A stretch of DNA of 57,426 bases from Candidatus Pseudobutyricicoccus lothianensis (GTDB lineage Bacteria; Bacillota; Clostridia; Oscillospirales; Butyricicoccaceae), in the NCBI GenBank assembly GCA_904419295.1, contig CAJFRA010000011.1:1-57426 (forward strand), given 5' to 3'. Numbering within the stretch: the stretch's first letter is position 1; each line of letters begins with the position of its first letter. Both the position numbers and the translations under genes were made by a program. The notes beneath the pieces are model-generated. The model worked only from the letters and a program-made list of their open reading frames with translations. It was not told the DNA's origin and ran no database searches. Below, in pieces: positions 27,901 through 35,312 of the stretch.

Positions 27901-28166
27901 TCTGCGTCAGGATCCTTATGAATCACTAGCTCTGCAACCAGTATCGGACCATCTGGATCATAATACGAATATATGCTATACATTAGTCCATTTGACAACT
28001 TTTCCGACCGGGAAAAGTCATACGATCCACCTTCGGGTTTCTGTGGTGGAGTATACTCCGGAATGTCCGGTGGGTCTGCTGCAAAAGCGGTGGTGGGCAA
28101 AAGACCCACTGCCATCACAACCGCCAGCAGCATCGATACGATCTGTTTTAGCTGCCGTCTTTTCAT
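18981..28166 (-). CDS. Giant LRR / Ig-like (MBG-type) / SLH surface protein
   Basis: A ~3061-residue exported protein. The signal peptide is [19 protein letters not shown] then LPTTAFAA (about 2-32). BspA-type leucine-rich repeats follow (about 115-290; repeats of the form LxxIGxxAFxxC). A very long array of Ig-like beta domains (about 320-2750) is full of YTVEKAKV and YTGQ-type MBG motifs. Then come a glycine run (about 2755), a repeat of the VxVDGxxV type (about 2765-2830) and three SLH domains (about 2842-3045; GYPDGTFRP and ITRAE motifs) that hold it on secondary wall polymers. This is a typical adhesin-like stalk. ATG 28166 was chosen because AGGAGG precedes it by nine bases. No frameshift was seen. 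In this sequence no good promoter points into it; see the invertible segment at 28224-28487. Confidence 0.9.
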   Translation of the reverse strand: MKRRQLKQIVSMLLAVVMAVGLLPTTAFAADPPDIPEYTPPQKPEGGSYDFSRSEKLSNGLMYSIYSYYDPDGPILVAELVIHKDPDADPSATFSMEDYSHGEAPWNQPVGGMTPRYDSIFIASGVTGIGDYAFQGMDTVTKVTIQDPSTLKRVGAHAFEGDDKLEGPLDISGVTELGEAAFQNCSALGEVTLGEGLTTIPKNAFSNCGLQKIEIPAGVKTIGESAFASNSFSAQGALVLPEGLKTIGKNAFYRALNFGSNTGFTSVTIPASVERIEESAFFNHRQMRTVTVLGQAEDGTGTESKLTFVGDSAFGDASHNAFAETTTIQDALNPGIEYTGEVGSLFQLPAEVVGRDLFRNGETCYTGNISPMTYVKSQEPSCEEEGFDEYKVTVPDATTEGKEITLTYHHMRPALGHDWGVATKEDPSCTRDGYWSQACERGGCGATAALLKDGTGHLYDPETEQELTAEEKQSKIADLQSAEGHEWETSTVKAPQMQAGQQTQLEYVCRNPYHDPERDNIPNPYTFTLTGQTIAAKTTDTLNTIASKLTGFSSDGTVTWAETETNKPFGSTTASRFYDVKFTPTMGRDPDTGESMFPVFTAGTDGEKLQVKVEVTKDILDLSNVTITPHSANLENPVVVEAKGFPKEAEPGEIEYWVDGRWVEDQPTAEGRNYKVRALFTYDADMFNLPTEEDTAHWPAGYTVETGEGQTWVEHSFSVVKNEIGATVTKNPNLRYIGKEQPTIEVSGLRDGYQVIFRLQNEAGKWEQIGEPHTIQGTTTLEGVDLTNAGTYQVQVEITYPGHDEYEEQEETLEVTIQKALVQKPVPIADLDYLPVEGGQNGFEKPAPDSHYEFVDGSNISTEAGDHVATAKIKDEDFSNYQWAERKPGEQEIDIEWSIRHRFITAPTKNLDPTYQYGKWQTWINDTTNPDYEMQYDEQSHTAKLVYIGNKEDPKYDSEAAVAFTATDSYYTNAGKFQAEVTLNENGNYAWAPGSTPWSGTWVIQPAQLTLPQVSVTADSYEYTGELFDETNNVSTEPEPTPPDDVRDNGYEYSTDGFVSTLPERPKNVGNNYQVRVNYTFTTQPENTYSSNYIRTQRPKASFSITKKVLTLAPTDVTVNFDNLPHTVDDPAVNVFEGDKGNWGTYTYAIQQDGEWVVQEGSPQYTNAGTYTVQVGIESDNYRAEPVECKLTIKGGTQEVVLTPVTPGEWADGTQDTITMPLSTEEEGEVVANTVQVTGVGQVNGATVSEEGDIQYGLVDQSDEDYATVDSNTGVVTLKQVTPGDKTVTIKVTAKAEDDSGSPDYPAAEKTYFIKITKGEALVKTKEAAYSFSYEEHPADLEGYQREIPATVEGIASAPPTEKDLTYRFFDTYAAAYEGTDPMDGVPSQVRADPYHLRIDYEGDDNYEPAHTIVSVSLGQSEMEVSAQDIAVAEYDGTIYTLADRLTITNGPEKEDCTITFVRAAEGQDVTDWTQNMVTQVKNHSDTGTYSYRIQDPQGNYADAYGTLQVDIGRKALTVDPELEKSKVYDGNVTAATKESETLTGAKGETITAAISARYDDPNVDQYTKITVTYELSGNAELDNYTFNGKTPANGSFTEEVTKEQGAEIKCRPVTITIEDQTVPYDGQQPETPANEPGENWTISGGKMADGEQPQVLGVTLQLAQGSPDAGEYALYGQWSNKNYAVEFQGSWQQPGEYQNTAGTYTVEKAKVTLQISTDMEGVYGDALQIDALTLTPIEGTGLVNGETAEQAIRPYYDFKVVDQDGGKLEVSQTPYPIQAAPKADAAAECNYEVTFRDGAYWVNPRPVTITILDQESPYGCEVAPGVAEKEHYTVEYTGGTGKQAIIAGDALGIQLTTQASASQPAGSYALQAQKTGADAENYAVTFKGQTPWAGSVQDGTPANEAFGTYTIGKAALEIAFEQHDRQTFALAFTSTYTETVKLKNQDSGKEDLDAAAEGIQVEYSLDEANTTGGIASIESSTGRLTLTGTGKVRVIAKVTDGGNNYRAGSETWYEMMIAGAGGDQIQVTAEPNNRTYDGTEADLLKTWQVGLADAQVTYTVRYQSHLPGSQEETLESGVSTLKKQAEAGIYTVSWVVTDPDGVYQSNTGSQVVTIGQADLARTRVNGQNAGFQQQTPQEEYWDGLTYQNPMVLPEDYTGAVTYTVEDYDNIAKWETSGDKTPQLQLQIKGTGQVTVYATCPEDTNYTGATFRYTLTVGTQGNVIQAEEHQRFKGTYNGQAQAIEADYQGPADARVYYGENETDITHDVYRITDAFDGQKVIYFRVTAPNCTPVDGQITVTMRPKALSDGSGGPAADIQLSGVADSYTYTGNPDGIRPTVTLYDQQTKQTLTAGTDYTVTYGPNIGPGEGTVTIEGIGNYQGTIEKTFEIIPVDASYLSAQLDRYFGYYGDAATHTATVAVYHGDPGQGGHAVAEEEITIIQVTNQAGEAVLDDDTVVQRQGLALTFLQAGVYTIQVEATGKHTGSFTLRYTLLPQNTANGLYIQGTEDNVVTYGDPLDGALTVLDAAGGQPLADGQYTLTYAYTPFASSQEPVPAGTPYQADVLDHAGLYVVTASGTEDGNFAGSHGTFVFLILQRDLSDQEVQVTFAQQPVYNGQAQEPGYSVTYRQQDVGALQQPLYQNNVNAGTAQVILLVDTQQNNDFTGARSENFTIAPKDIALCQGEVTGSYTYTGQVIVPNVEIKDGDRTLVQGQDYTVDCQDKGPGKATATIQGVHNYTGTMELEFTIASAGSSGGGGGGGSTVYTITATAGESGEISPSGKVTIVQGGDMTFRMIPQQGYQVADVLVDGESVGAITRYTFEDVRRSHTISVTFQQENNTPADPQDTGVSHWLETEQHTAYLQGYPEGTFGPDQNMTRAEAAQMFYTLLRDKEVPITAAFQDVEGDAWYAKAVHTIASLGMVKGYPDGTFRPDQPITRAEFTAIAMSFAQQAGGGENIFSDVSRDDWFYDCVVGSIQYGWISGYPDGTFRPNNTITRAEVTVIVNHMLGRVADQSYIQEQAGQLVAFTDVTPAHWAYWNITEATNSHSYEKTGSTETWTGHTK

Positions 28167-28223
28167 CTTCCATTTCCTCCTTCTCCCTTTCGCCCTCTGG
28201 AGGGTGGTGCACGGATATTTGCT

Positions 28224-28243
28224 GACAAAATCAATATTTTGTC
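28224..28243 (+). repeat. Left inverted repeat of the invertible segment
   Basis: GACAAAATCAATATTTTGTC, itself nearly palindromic (8-bp arms, centre CAAT), as expected for a tyrosine-recombinase core site with two inverted binding arms. It lies 58 bp upstream of the giant gene's start codon. An identical copy in reverse orientation is at 28468-28487. Confidence 0.8.
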
Positions 28244-28391
28244 CGGTTCTTTTCGGAGAAAATGATTCCAATACGCTTTGTTTTTAAATTTTGGTTTTAA
28301 AAATTCCATTAAAAGGCATGAAAAACAGACCGCTGTCAAAAAAAAGCTGGACAACGGCCTGCTTTGTCATGTCTATGCAAGCTGCACACTC

Positions 28392-28420
28392 TTGCAATCC
28401 CTCTTAGTTCGTGCTAAAAT
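28392..28420 (+). promoter_or_regulatory. Promoter inside the invertible segment, pointing away from the giant gene
   Basis: TTGCAA (28392-28397) and TAAAAT (28415-28420) are separated by exactly 17 bp. In the present orientation it would produce RNA across the right repeat and antisense to the recombinase gene; after inversion it would drive the giant surface-protein gene. The opposite strand has no comparable -35/-10 pair. Confidence 0.65.
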
Positions 28421-28467
28421 ATTTCTACAATATGTAATTGCCCGGGGTAGCAGCGGCAAAACACATA

Positions 28468-28487
28468 GACAAAATATTGATTTTGTC
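28468..28487 (-). repeat. Right inverted repeat of the invertible segment
   Basis: The minus strand reads GACAAAATCAATATTTTGTC, identical to the left repeat. Here the palindrome extends to 13-bp arms (28463-28492), a feature the left copy lacks. The last base overlaps the stop codon of the recombinase gene. It might also act as a weak 3' hairpin for that gene, but no U-tract follows. Confidence 0.8.
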
Positions 28488-29332
28488 TATGTCACCAGCA
28501 TCAACCGTTCCAACTGCCGGCTGTGTTCCTCCCCGGTAGACAGCAGATAGATGCGGGTCGTTTCGATGCTGGAGTGGCCCAGCACATCGGCCAGCTTGGC
28601 CACATCTCGGCTTGCCTGGTAGAAGATCCGGGCAAACAGATGCCGCAGGTTGTGGGGGAACACTTTGCTGGCTGCCACATTGGCACTGGCGCAGATGGCT
28701 TTCATCTCTGCCCAGATCTGCCGGCGGTCCATGCTTTTTCCGCTTCTGGTGAGAAAGATCTCGCCAGAGGCGATTTTTTGTTTTTTGGCATAGTGCAGCA
28801 GTTTACGGCACAGCTTGGCAGGCAGCAAGATCTTGCGTATTTTCCCTTTCAGCCCAATATCCACTTGCCCTTGCTTTGCCGCCTCCACAGTGATATACCG
28901 GACTTCCGACACCCGCAGCCCGGCGGCGCAGATGGTCTCCAGCAGCAAGCCCAGCCGGTTCCGCCCCAGATTTTGGGCAGCCTGGACCAACCGCTGGTAC
29001 TCCGGGCGGGTCAGCTCCTTCTCTTTGCTGCGGAACAGTTGCTTTTGTATCCGCAGATAGCGGATGCGGCATTCCGTCCAGCCCAAAAACGTGAAGAAGG
29101 CATTCACTGCCGCCACCATGGAATTGATGGTCACCGGGCTGTAGTGCCGCTGGATCAAATATCCTTTCCAAGCGTTGGCCTCCTCCCGGCTCACCGGCCG
29201 GCCGTCCAACCACTGGGCAAAACGGGTCACATCCCGCAGGTACTTCTCCTGCGTTCCTTGGCTACGTTCCTCCTGGTGCAAGTGCTGTGCAAAGGCCCTA
29301 ACGGCCGCCGGATGCAGCACAAGATCTGCCAT
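28487..29332 (-). CDS. Tyrosine recombinase, probable invertase of the adjacent promoter segment
   Basis: A 281-residue XerC/phage-integrase-type recombinase with SAM-like DNA-binding helices (about 10-90) and a complete active site: Arg140 (GLRVSE), a lysine near 164, His227 and Arg230 (PHNLRH), His253 (LGHSS) and the nucleophile Tyr262 (TTRIY). It would cleave and rejoin DNA at the 20-bp repeats that begin at its own stop codon. ATG 29332 was preferred to 29341 because GGGAGG abuts the longer start but is nine bases from this one. No excisionase or phage genes are nearby, which fits an invertase rather than an integrase. A degenerate paralogue lies on the far side of the giant gene. Confidence 0.88.
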   Translation of the reverse strand: MADLVLHPAAVRAFAQHLHQEERSQGTQEKYLRDVTRFAQWLDGRPVSREEANAWKGYLIQRHYSPVTINSMVAAVNAFFTFLGWTECRIRYLRIQKQLFRSKEKELTRPEYQRLVQAAQNLGRNRLGLLLETICAAGLRVSEVRYITVEAAKQGQVDIGLKGKIRKILLPAKLCRKLLHYAKKQKIASGEIFLTRSGKSMDRRQIWAEMKAICASANVAASKVFPHNLRHLFARIFYQASRDVAKLADVLGHSSIETTRIYLLSTGEEHSRQLERLMLVT

Positions 29333-29436
29333 TTCCGTCATCCTCCCTTATCAAGGCTTCTTCTTCTGATTAGCCTTATTGTACCTTGCAAAGGAGGATT
29401 TATGTTCTCTGCCCGGTCACATCTGTCCGATGGACG

Positions 29437-29483
29437 AAAAAATGCCCCCGGCCGCTGTTTTCCAGCGTGCCAGAGGCATTTTT
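29437..29483 (-). terminator. Rho-independent terminator of the fla/che operon
   Basis: AAAAATGCC and GGCATTTTT form the outer stem, with GCTG/CAGC pairs inside. On the minus strand, the direction of the fla/che operon, it ends GCATTTTTTCG. It lies 20 bp past the last gene of the operon; the symmetric A/T flanks would let it work in both directions. Confidence 0.8.
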
Positions 29484-29502
29484 CGATTCTTTTTTCCTTT
29501 TG

Positions 29503-30870
29503 TCACGATGCGCCGCCGGTGGCGCTTTGGGTCCCTCCCGCTTCGGTTTGGCTGGCGTCGCCGGTGCCAGGCTGCTCTTCTTGGTGCAGGCCTGTATCCA
29601 CAGGTTCCCCACTGGTGATCTGGTTGGGGGTGGGATTGCTCAGCTGCCGCCATGTCTCGTTGACATTCTCCATGCAGTTGAAATACAGGGTCGTCAAGAT
29701 ATTGGAGGGAATGCCCAGCTGGTCCGCCAGGGATGTGATGGCGTTCCAATCGGCCCGCTCATAGCTGAGGGCCAAATCATACAGCAGGCCGCAGCGCCCG
29801 GTGTGGTGCAGCAATGCATCCTTGACCTCCTGGGGGATGGGCAGGCTTTCCAAGCAATCCTCCAAAGGTGCATCCACCAGGTAATTCAGCGTGGAGAACA
29901 TGCCCATCAGATAGGCGTCCGATTTGGAGATGGGCATATCCTTGGCATAGTTCATCAATTCCTGGCAGAACATTGCCCGCATGAAGGACATTTTCAAGAA
30001 CTCTTCGGATTCCGGGTCCACTTCCTGTTCCCCGTTGCTGACGCTGAGCAGGTAGATCCACTGTTTGAGCTGGACCAGGCCCAGGGTCATCACCGCCTGG
30101 TGGATGGAGGTGGCCCGGTGCCGCAGGGCGAAGTAGACGGAATTGGCGATCTTCAGCAGGCCATAGGTCAGCGTAGCGTCCATGGCGATCATCTGCTCGA
30201 TCTCTTCCACATCCGGCTCGTCCTGGGTGATGGCCACCATCAGCCGGAAGAAGTTGCTCTGCAAATAAGCGCTGCTATGGGCTTTTGTGGAGAGTTTTTC
30301 AGCCACATAGGTGCCTTCAAAGGCATCCATCCCCATGGAGACCGCCTTTTGGTAGAGCTCTTCTGTATCGATATTGGTGCCCACGCACTGCTTTTTCATG
30401 CTGTGGGCGATCTCCACAATGTTTTTCATGGAGATCTCATTGGTGTCTTTGACATTGAGCTTGATGTAGTCGATGTCATCCAGCAGGGCCAGGTACCGGG
30501 GCGCAAACTGGAATTCGTTCACCGCGATCTTATAGCCCTCTTTGGCGTATTGCTGCACAAAGTGCAGGGCCAAGGGGTGGATGATCACGCTGTCGTCGAT
30601 CTGGATCACCAGTTCCGATTTGTCGAACAGCCGGGGGGTCTTTTTCATCAGCAGGGTGGTGGTAAATGTCATAAAATGCAAGCTGCCCCGCAGCACCCGG
30701 TTGGTATTCTCCGTCAAAAAGTTGTAAATGGTATCAGCGGCCGCGTATTCGCTGGCGGCCGAACTCTCGCTGGAAAAGGCTTGGTTTGCGCCGTAATATT
30801 GCAGTTCATAGCCGATGATATGCCCTTGCAGATCCTTGATGGGCTGGCGTACGATGAATTTGCTGCTCAT
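29503..30870 (-). CDS. EAL(degenerate)-HDOD signalling protein
   Basis: A 455-residue protein of the YuxH/CdgJ-like class: an N-terminal EAL-derived domain (about 1-200) and a C-terminal HDOD domain (about 205-400), then a disordered Gln/Gly/Thr-rich tail. FIVRQPIKDLQGHIIGYELQYYG starts the EAL part, but the metal-binding residues are gone (QIDDS and VNEFQF replace the ELTE and DDFG motifs), so it should not cleave cyclic-di-GMP. HDOD keeps MIAMDATLTYGLLKIANS followed by SIHQAVMTLGLVQLKQWI. Relatives affect motility and chemotaxis in other bacteria. It is the last gene of the fla/che operon, 18 bp after cheV. Confidence 0.88.
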   Translation of the reverse strand: MSSKFIVRQPIKDLQGHIIGYELQYYGANQAFSSESSAASEYAAADTIYNFLTENTNRVLRGSLHFMTFTTTLLMKKTPRLFDKSELVIQIDDSVIIHPLALHFVQQYAKEGYKIAVNEFQFAPRYLALLDDIDYIKLNVKDTNEISMKNIVEIAHSMKKQCVGTNIDTEELYQKAVSMGMDAFEGTYVAEKLSTKAHSSAYLQSNFFRLMVAITQDEPDVEEIEQMIAMDATLTYGLLKIANSVYFALRHRATSIHQAVMTLGLVQLKQWIYLLSVSNGEQEVDPESEEFLKMSFMRAMFCQELMNYAKDMPISKSDAYLMGMFSTLNYLVDAPLEDCLESLPIPQEVKDALLHHTGRCGLLYDLALSYERADWNAITSLADQLGIPSNILTTLYFNCMENVNETWRQLSNPTPNQITSGEPVDTGLHQEEQPGTGDASQTEAGGTQSATGGAS

Positions 30871-30888
30871 ACTCTCTTCCCCCTTTTT

Positions 30889-31809
30889 CTAACCATTGCT
30901 GCGGGCCAACAGGCTGTCCATCACGCCCACCAGGTGGCCGATCTCCGGCTTGCTCAGCTGCTCATCCGCCCCCAGCTGCCGGCCTTTGATGCGCATTTCC
31001 TCTGAGATCAGAGAGGAAAAGATGATGAGGGGGATCTTTTTGTAGCGCGGGCTGTCTTTCACCAGTTTGGTCAGCCGGTGGCCGTCCATCTGGGGCATTT
31101 CCAGGTCGGTGACGATCAAGGAAACATGCTGCCGCGCCTCTTCTTCCGTGGTATATTCCTGGAGCGCATCCCACAGCTCTTGGCCATTGGCAAACATGCG
31201 GATGTTGGTATAGCCCGCCTTTGTCATGGCCTCCTGCACCATCTTGGAGAGCAGGATGGAGTCTTCCGCCACCCAGATGGGGTGGTTGTTCCGCTCCCGA
31301 GGGCCCAACTCGTCGATCTCACTCATCTGGATGGTGGTGGCCGGGGCGATCTCTGCCACGATCCTTTCAAAATCCAAAATCGTCACCAGGTCTTCGCCGC
31401 ACTGGGCGATGCCGGTGGCCACGCCTTCGGTGCCGCCGGATACCGTGCGGTCCGGCTTTTGGATGTCTTTCCAGGAAATGCGGCTGATGCCCACCACCGT
31501 GTGCACCCGGAAGGCAATGTACATCTTGTTGAAGTTTGTGACGATGAACAGGTCTTTGGGCCCTTTTTCCGAAGGCTGCCCGCTGAGGTATTTGGGCAGG
31601 TCCACCACGGTCAGCACCGTATCGCGGGGCTTAAAAATGCCCTCCACCGCCGGGTGGGCATGGGGCATTGGCTTTACCGGGGCCGACAGCATGATCTCCC
31701 GTACTTTTGCCACATTGATGCCATATAAGTTCCCATCGATGGTGAATTCCATGATCTCGATCTCATTGGTGCCCGATTCCAGCAAGATCCCCTTTTTCTG
31801 ATCCTCCAT
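30889..31809 (-). CDS. cheV: Chemotaxis coupling protein CheV
   Basis: A 306-residue adaptor. The N-terminal CheW-like domain (about 15-165) links chemoreceptors to CheA; the C-terminal receiver (about 180-302) has the acidic pocket, the phosphoacceptor Asp in IVTDLEMPQMDG and the conserved Lys in LSKPE. In Bacillus, phosphorylated CheV aids adaptation. With cheW and cheA absent from this stretch, it is the only CheA-coupling gene seen here. GGAGGG precedes the ATG. Confidence 0.93.
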   Translation of the reverse strand: MEDQKKGILLESGTNEIEIMEFTIDGNLYGINVAKVREIMLSAPVKPMPHAHPAVEGIFKPRDTVLTVVDLPKYLSGQPSEKGPKDLFIVTNFNKMYIAFRVHTVVGISRISWKDIQKPDRTVSGGTEGVATGIAQCGEDLVTILDFERIVAEIAPATTIQMSEIDELGPRERNNHPIWVAEDSILLSKMVQEAMTKAGYTNIRMFANGQELWDALQEYTTEEEARQHVSLIVTDLEMPQMDGHRLTKLVKDSPRYKKIPLIIFSSLISEEMRIKGRQLGADEQLSKPEIGHLVGVMDSLLARSNG

Positions 31810-31866
31810 CTTGACTGTCCCTCCTTTGATATCCGGTCCCGTGGGGGCGTCTCCTCCCGGGGCCAG

Positions 31867-32352
31867 TCAAAAAATCAATTCTGGCTTGCCATAACTGCGG
31901 ATGCAGCACTGGCCGGAAGCCACATCAAACAACATGGTGCGGGCCACTTTGCCGCCCACATCCTCGGCCACCAGGCGAATGCCCTCGGTGCGCAGCACCC
32001 GGTGCACGCTGTCGATGTTCCGCTGGCCGATGTTTCCCAGGTCCCCTGAGCCAGACACTTCGAACATCTTGGCACCGCCGGCGATCTTGGCCGTGATGCG
32101 GCTGCGGGATGCCCCCTGGGCCTCCATCTGCTGCAAAGTGGCCCGAATGCCGGTATCGGCGTATTTCAGCGGCGCCCGCCGTTTGGTCTCCATATTCAGC
32201 GGCAGCATGATGTGCAGCAGGGCCGCCAAATGGATGCGGGTGTCATAAAAACAGATGCCGATGCAGGAGCCCAGTGCGTATGTGACCAGCATACCGCTGT
32301 CTTTTGCCAGCTTCATATCGGCTATGCCCACGACGATCTTATCATTGGCCAT
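31867..32352 (-). CDS. cheD: Chemoreceptor glutamine deamidase CheD
   Basis: A 161-residue protein. TYALGSCIGICFYD (about 25-38) has the catalytic Cys and LAALLHIMLP the catalytic His. CheD deamidates receptor glutamines and binds CheC, raising its CheY-P phosphatase activity. ATG 32352 overlaps the end of cheC by 11 bp (ATGGCCAATGA), which suggests translational coupling of the two partners. Confidence 0.95.
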   Translation of the reverse strand: MANDKIVVGIADMKLAKDSGMLVTYALGSCIGICFYDTRIHLAALLHIMLPLNMETKRRAPLKYADTGIRATLQQMEAQGASRSRITAKIAGGAKMFEVSGSGDLGNIGQRNIDSVHRVLRTEGIRLVAEDVGGKVARTMLFDVASGQCCIRSYGKPELIF

Positions 32353-32971
32353 CGTCCACACCAAGCTTTCGCAGTAGGAAATTCAAAGAGCGGATGTCCG
32401 GCGACAAAAGCAGGCGGCAGGGCGCTTCTTTCCCATCGCAGATAAATGTGCCGCCGATGGTCATGATATAGTCCGATTGGCCGCCGTATTCTGCCATGGG
32501 CACCGTCAGGATCGCCCCTTGCATATCCACGGTCATGGCGGGCACTGTCAGGGTGATGGTCAAGCCGGAAAGGCCTGTCAGCGCATTGATAAAGGTGGAG
32601 ATCATGATATTGCCCACTTCCACCAAGGCCGATGTTTCGATCTCGGTCAGCTCGTCATAATCCCGAATGGGCTGGCCCAGCATGTTCTGGAGCACCAGGT
32701 TGATGAAATCCAGCTGCTGCACTGCCAACATGATGCCGTTGATCTGGCCGCCCAGCTTTACCATCACCCCGGCGGTGATGGCCTCGGGGCCGCCGATCCA
32801 GTCGATGGCCTCGTTGTATTCCATGATGCGCACTTCAGGGGGCGTGATGCGGATCTCCCGCCCCAGCAGCTGGGAAAGGGCCGTGGCCGCATTGCCGGTG
32901 CCCATGCTGCCGATCTCCCGCAGGGTATCCAGCTCCAGGGAGCTGAGCTCATCGTAGTTTTTCAGCTTCAT
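32342..32971 (-). CDS. cheC: CheY-P phosphatase CheC
   Basis: A 209-residue CheC with both phosphatase motifs: TLREIGSMGTGNAATAL (about 14-30) and LVEVGNIMISTFINAL (about 110-125), each with the Glu and Asn pair. It dephosphorylates CheY-P, is stimulated by CheD, and lies next to cheD as usual. GGAGGAGGGG gives a strong ribosome binding site. Confidence 0.95.
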   Translation of the reverse strand: MKLKNYDELSSLELDTLREIGSMGTGNAATALSQLLGREIRITPPEVRIMEYNEAIDWIGGPEAITAGVMVKLGGQINGIMLAVQQLDFINLVLQNMLGQPIRDYDELTEIETSALVEVGNIMISTFINALTGLSGLTITLTVPAMTVDMQGAILTVPMAEYGGQSDYIMTIGGTFICDGKEAPCRLLLSPDIRSLNFLLRKLGVDDGQ

Positions 32972-32986
32972 TGCCCCTCCTCCTTC

Positions 32987-33715
32987 TTAGCCCCGCAGGC
33001 TGTTGATGGTGCTTTCCACCTCGTCGGAAGTCTGCACCATCCGTAGGGCGTAGCTAAAGCTGCGCTGTGCTTCGATGACCTGGACCATCTCGTTGGCCAG
33101 ATCGGTGTTGGATTGTTCCAGCATCCCTTTGCGGGCCACGCCGGCGCCCATGCGCACCTGGCCGTTTTTTGCCACCGGCACGAACCGGTTGGAGCCCACA
33201 TGCACCATGCCATCGGTGTTGACAAAATCGAAAACGCCCACCGGCATTTCTGCATCCGGATCCGTCACCTCCATGGGCGCGCCTTGGTTGCTCAACACAA
33301 AGCGCCCTTCGCCGTCGGACAGGTAAAACACCGTTTCCGGCTGGCCGTCATCCCCCATTTGGGTGTATTCCGAAAGGGTAAAAGAGCCATCTCTGGTATA
33401 GGAGATCTCCCCGGTGCCCGGGTCTGCCAAGGCAAAAAAGCCGTCCCCTTCAATGGCATAGCTCTGAGCTATGGACGATGTGGCCATGGCCCCGCTGCTG
33501 AAATCGGTCTTGGCCATCACCATCCGCGTGCCGTTGCCCCGGGGCAGCTGTTCATCGCCGATGCCCCGGATCTGGTCATACATCAAGGCGGCAAAAGAGG
33601 GGCGCTCCGCCTTAAAGCCCACTGTGTTCACGTTGGCGATGTTGTTGCCCTGTACATTCATCCGCAATTGCTGCTGCTGTGCGCCCACAGCCGCGGTATA
33701 AAAGGAAGTGTTCAT
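32987..33715 (-). CDS. flgG: Flagellar rod protein, FlgG/FlhP-like
   Basis: A 242-residue axial protein with the flagellar rod/hook N-terminal motif (QQQQLRMNVQGNNIANVNTVGF, about 14-35, split across the coiled-coil start) and C-terminal heptads ending RSFSYALRMVQTSDEVESTINSLRG. The start MNTSFYTAAVGAQ resembles FlhP of Bacillus more than FlgG of enteric bacteria; the pair with the gene upstream corresponds to flhO-flhP (rod proteins). Secreted through the flagellar export gate and built into the distal rod. Which of the two is the true FlgG is uncertain. Confidence 0.8.
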   Translation of the reverse strand: MNTSFYTAAVGAQQQQLRMNVQGNNIANVNTVGFKAERPSFAALMYDQIRGIGDEQLPRGNGTRMVMAKTDFSSGAMATSSIAQSYAIEGDGFFALADPGTGEISYTRDGSFTLSEYTQMGDDGQPETVFYLSDGEGRFVLSNQGAPMEVTDPDAEMPVGVFDFVNTDGMVHVGSNRFVPVAKNGQVRMGAGVARKGMLEQSNTDLANEMVQVIEAQRSFSYALRMVQTSDEVESTINSLRG

Positions 33716-33737
33716 AAATACCAAAGCCCCTTTCCGC

Positions 33738-34481
33738 TTACATCTGCCCCAGGTTCGTGGTGGATTTCGTCATCACTTCATCGTAGATCTTGGTCAGCTG
33801 GGCGGCGCTTTGCAGCGCCCGCTGGCTGGTCATCATGCTGACCATCTGCTGTACCAGATCCACATTGGAACGCTCCAGGGACTTCTGTACCACGGTGCCC
33901 ACCGTGCCGGTGGGCTGGCCGCCGTTGACAAACAGCCCCTGGTCGTTCCGCTCCAGCTGGGCGTTGTCCGCAAAGATGAATACGCCGATCTGCCCCAGCA
34001 GCCCGCCGTCTCCGGTGTAAAGGCCGCCCTGGGCGTCGGCTGTGATGTCATCTGTGATCAGCAGGATGGGTTCGCCCGCCGGGTTGAGCACACGGCCCTG
34101 CTCCGCCAGGCACAAGTACCCCTCGTCGTCCAGGCAGAAGTTGCCCGCCCGGGTGTAGGCCACGCCATCGGCTGTCTCCACGGCAAAAAAGCCGTCGCCC
34201 TGGATGGCGAAATCCAGGGGCAGCCCCGTGGTCTCAAAAGCCCCCTGGGTAAAATCGGTGTACACTTGGCTGGGCGCCAGGATGTAGCTTTCGCCGCCCA
34301 GCTGGGTGCTGGTGCGCCCCTGGTCGATGCGGCTGACCAAATACTCCTCAAAGGTGCTGTCGGTATACCGGTCGGTCTTGTAGCCGGCTGTGGCAGTATT
34401 GGTCATGTTGTTGGCCACGATGTCCAGCCGGCGCTCCTGGGACAACATACCGGATGTCAGGTTATAAAATCCTTTGAACAC
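33738..34481 (-). CDS. flgF: Flagellar rod protein, FlgF/FlhO-like
   Basis: A 247-residue axial protein. RRLDIVANNMTNTATAGYK (about 17-35) is the rod-family signature, AIQGDGFFAV and YTRAGNF mark the central part, and the C-terminus has the usual heptads. It corresponds to FlhO of Bacillus. GTG 34481 was chosen because AAGGAG lies ten bases upstream and because FKGFYNLTSGM is the normal family start; the longer frame begins inside the ribosome binding site. It sits between sigma-28 and the FlgG-like gene. Confidence 0.8.
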   Translation of the reverse strand: MFKGFYNLTSGMLSQERRLDIVANNMTNTATAGYKTDRYTDSTFEEYLVSRIDQGRTSTQLGGESYILAPSQVYTDFTQGAFETTGLPLDFAIQGDGFFAVETADGVAYTRAGNFCLDDEGYLCLAEQGRVLNPAGEPILLITDDITADAQGGLYTGDGGLLGQIGVFIFADNAQLERNDQGLFVNGGQPTGTVGTVVQKSLERSNVDLVQQMVSMMTSQRALQSAAQLTKIYDEVMTKSTTNLGQM

Positions 34482-34511
34482 GCTCGTTCCGCTCCTTCCC
34501 AAACTCCAGGA

Positions 34512-35312
34512 TCAACTGTTTTTAAAGTACTGCTCCATGTGGAGCCGCAGTTTTTGTATGGCCTTGGTGTGGATCTGGGAGATCCGGGGTTCGCTGACCC
34601 CCATCACCTCGGCGATCTCTTTCATATTCAGGTCTTTTTGGTAATACAGGGAAAGCACCATCTGCTCGTTTTCCCGCAAGGACCGGATGCCTTGGGCCAG
34701 CACGTCTTGCAGCTCCTGCTGCTGGACCACCTGGTCGGGCTGCTCGGTGGGTTCCGTGCTGGGCAGGCCGGCAACAGAGCCATATTGGGCCTGGGTCTCC
34801 AGCAGAGCATCCAGGGAGATCACGTTGCACAGGGAAATGTCCACCAGGTCTTCCTGGTATTTGCTTTCCGCCACACCCAGGCGCTGGGCCATCTCTCCAT
34901 CGGTGGGGAACCGGCCCAGGGCGCTGTACAGCTCCCAGGTGGCCTGGTCGATCTCCCGGGCCTTGCGCCGCACGCTGCGGGGCGTCCAATCTTGTCGCCG
35001 TGCCAAATCGATGACCATGCCCCGGATGCGCTTGGTCACATAGGTCTCAAATTTGATGCCTTTGTCCGGGTCGTATTTGTCCACGGCGTCCAGCAGCGTC
35101 AAGATGCCCTCGTTGATCACATCGTCCAGCTGGGCAAAGCTGCTGTAGATCCCCCGGATCTGCAAGGCGATCCGTTTGACCAGCTCCTGGTACCGCAGCA
35201 CCAGGGGCCATTTGAGCTCCTGCTGGCCCGTCTCTTTATAAGCGGCCAGCAGCTCTTCGGTGCTCATGGCTTCGATCTGCTTGGCGCCGTATCTCATTCC
35301 TTCGCCGCTCAT
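34512..35312 (-). CDS. fliA: RNA polymerase sigma-28 factor (FliA/SigD)
   Basis: A 266-residue sigma factor of the FliA/WhiG type. Region 2 (about 45-110) has QLDDVINEGILTLLDAVDKYD and YVTKRIRGMVIDLAR; region 3 (about 120-180) follows; region 4 (about 205-260) has LSLYYQKDLNMKEIAEVMGVSEPRISQIHTKA. It directs late flagellar genes such as flagellin. The ATG overlaps the flhA stop as ATGA, so translation is coupled. No flgM anti-sigma gene was seen in the window. Confidence 0.93.
   Translation of the reverse strand: MSGEGMRYGAKQIEAMSTEELLAAYKETGQQELKWPLVLRYQELVKRIALQIRGIYSSFAQLDDVINEGILTLLDAVDKYDPDKGIKFETYVTKRIRGMVIDLARRQDWTPRSVRRKAREIDQATWELYSALGRFPTDGEMAQRLGVAESKYQEDLVDISLCNVISLDALLETQAQYGSVAGLPSTEPTEQPDQVVQQQELQDVLAQGIRSLRENEQMVLSLYYQKDLNMKEIAEVMGVSEPRISQIHTKAIQKLRLHMEQYFKNS

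Larger units (their letters stand above)
28224..28487. other. Probable invertible promoter segment (phase switch)
   Basis: Two identical 20-bp repeats in opposite orientation enclose 224 bp without a gene, between the start of the giant surface-protein gene and the 3' end of an intact tyrosine recombinase gene. The segment holds a good promoter that reads rightwards, away from the giant gene. Inversion would put its -10 box at 28291-28296 on the minus strand, with transcription starting near 28284 and running into the giant gene at 28166. The right repeat shares only its last base with the recombinase stop codon and the repeats are identical, so inversion leaves that gene unchanged. This arrangement matches known recombinase-driven promoter switches; switching has not been observed here. 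The rest of the segment is AT-rich with no further clear signal. Confidence 0.75.

Noticed and set aside
18981..28166. Two or more separate genes or a frameshift within the giant gene
   Set aside because: The frame is open from signal peptide to SLH domains with continuous domain character; no internal start with a strong ribosome binding site was needed.
28334..28339. TTGACA on the minus strand inside the segment as a promoter for the giant gene in the present orientation
   Set aside because: The sequence 17 bp on is CCTTTT; the nearest -10-like TTTAAT is 20 bp away. Too weak to call.
28463..28492. The 30-bp palindrome at the end of the recombinase gene as a plain terminator
   Set aside because: No U-tract follows, and its 20-bp centre recurs exactly, inverted, 225 bp away. 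A recombination site explains both facts better, though a minor hairpin role remains possible.
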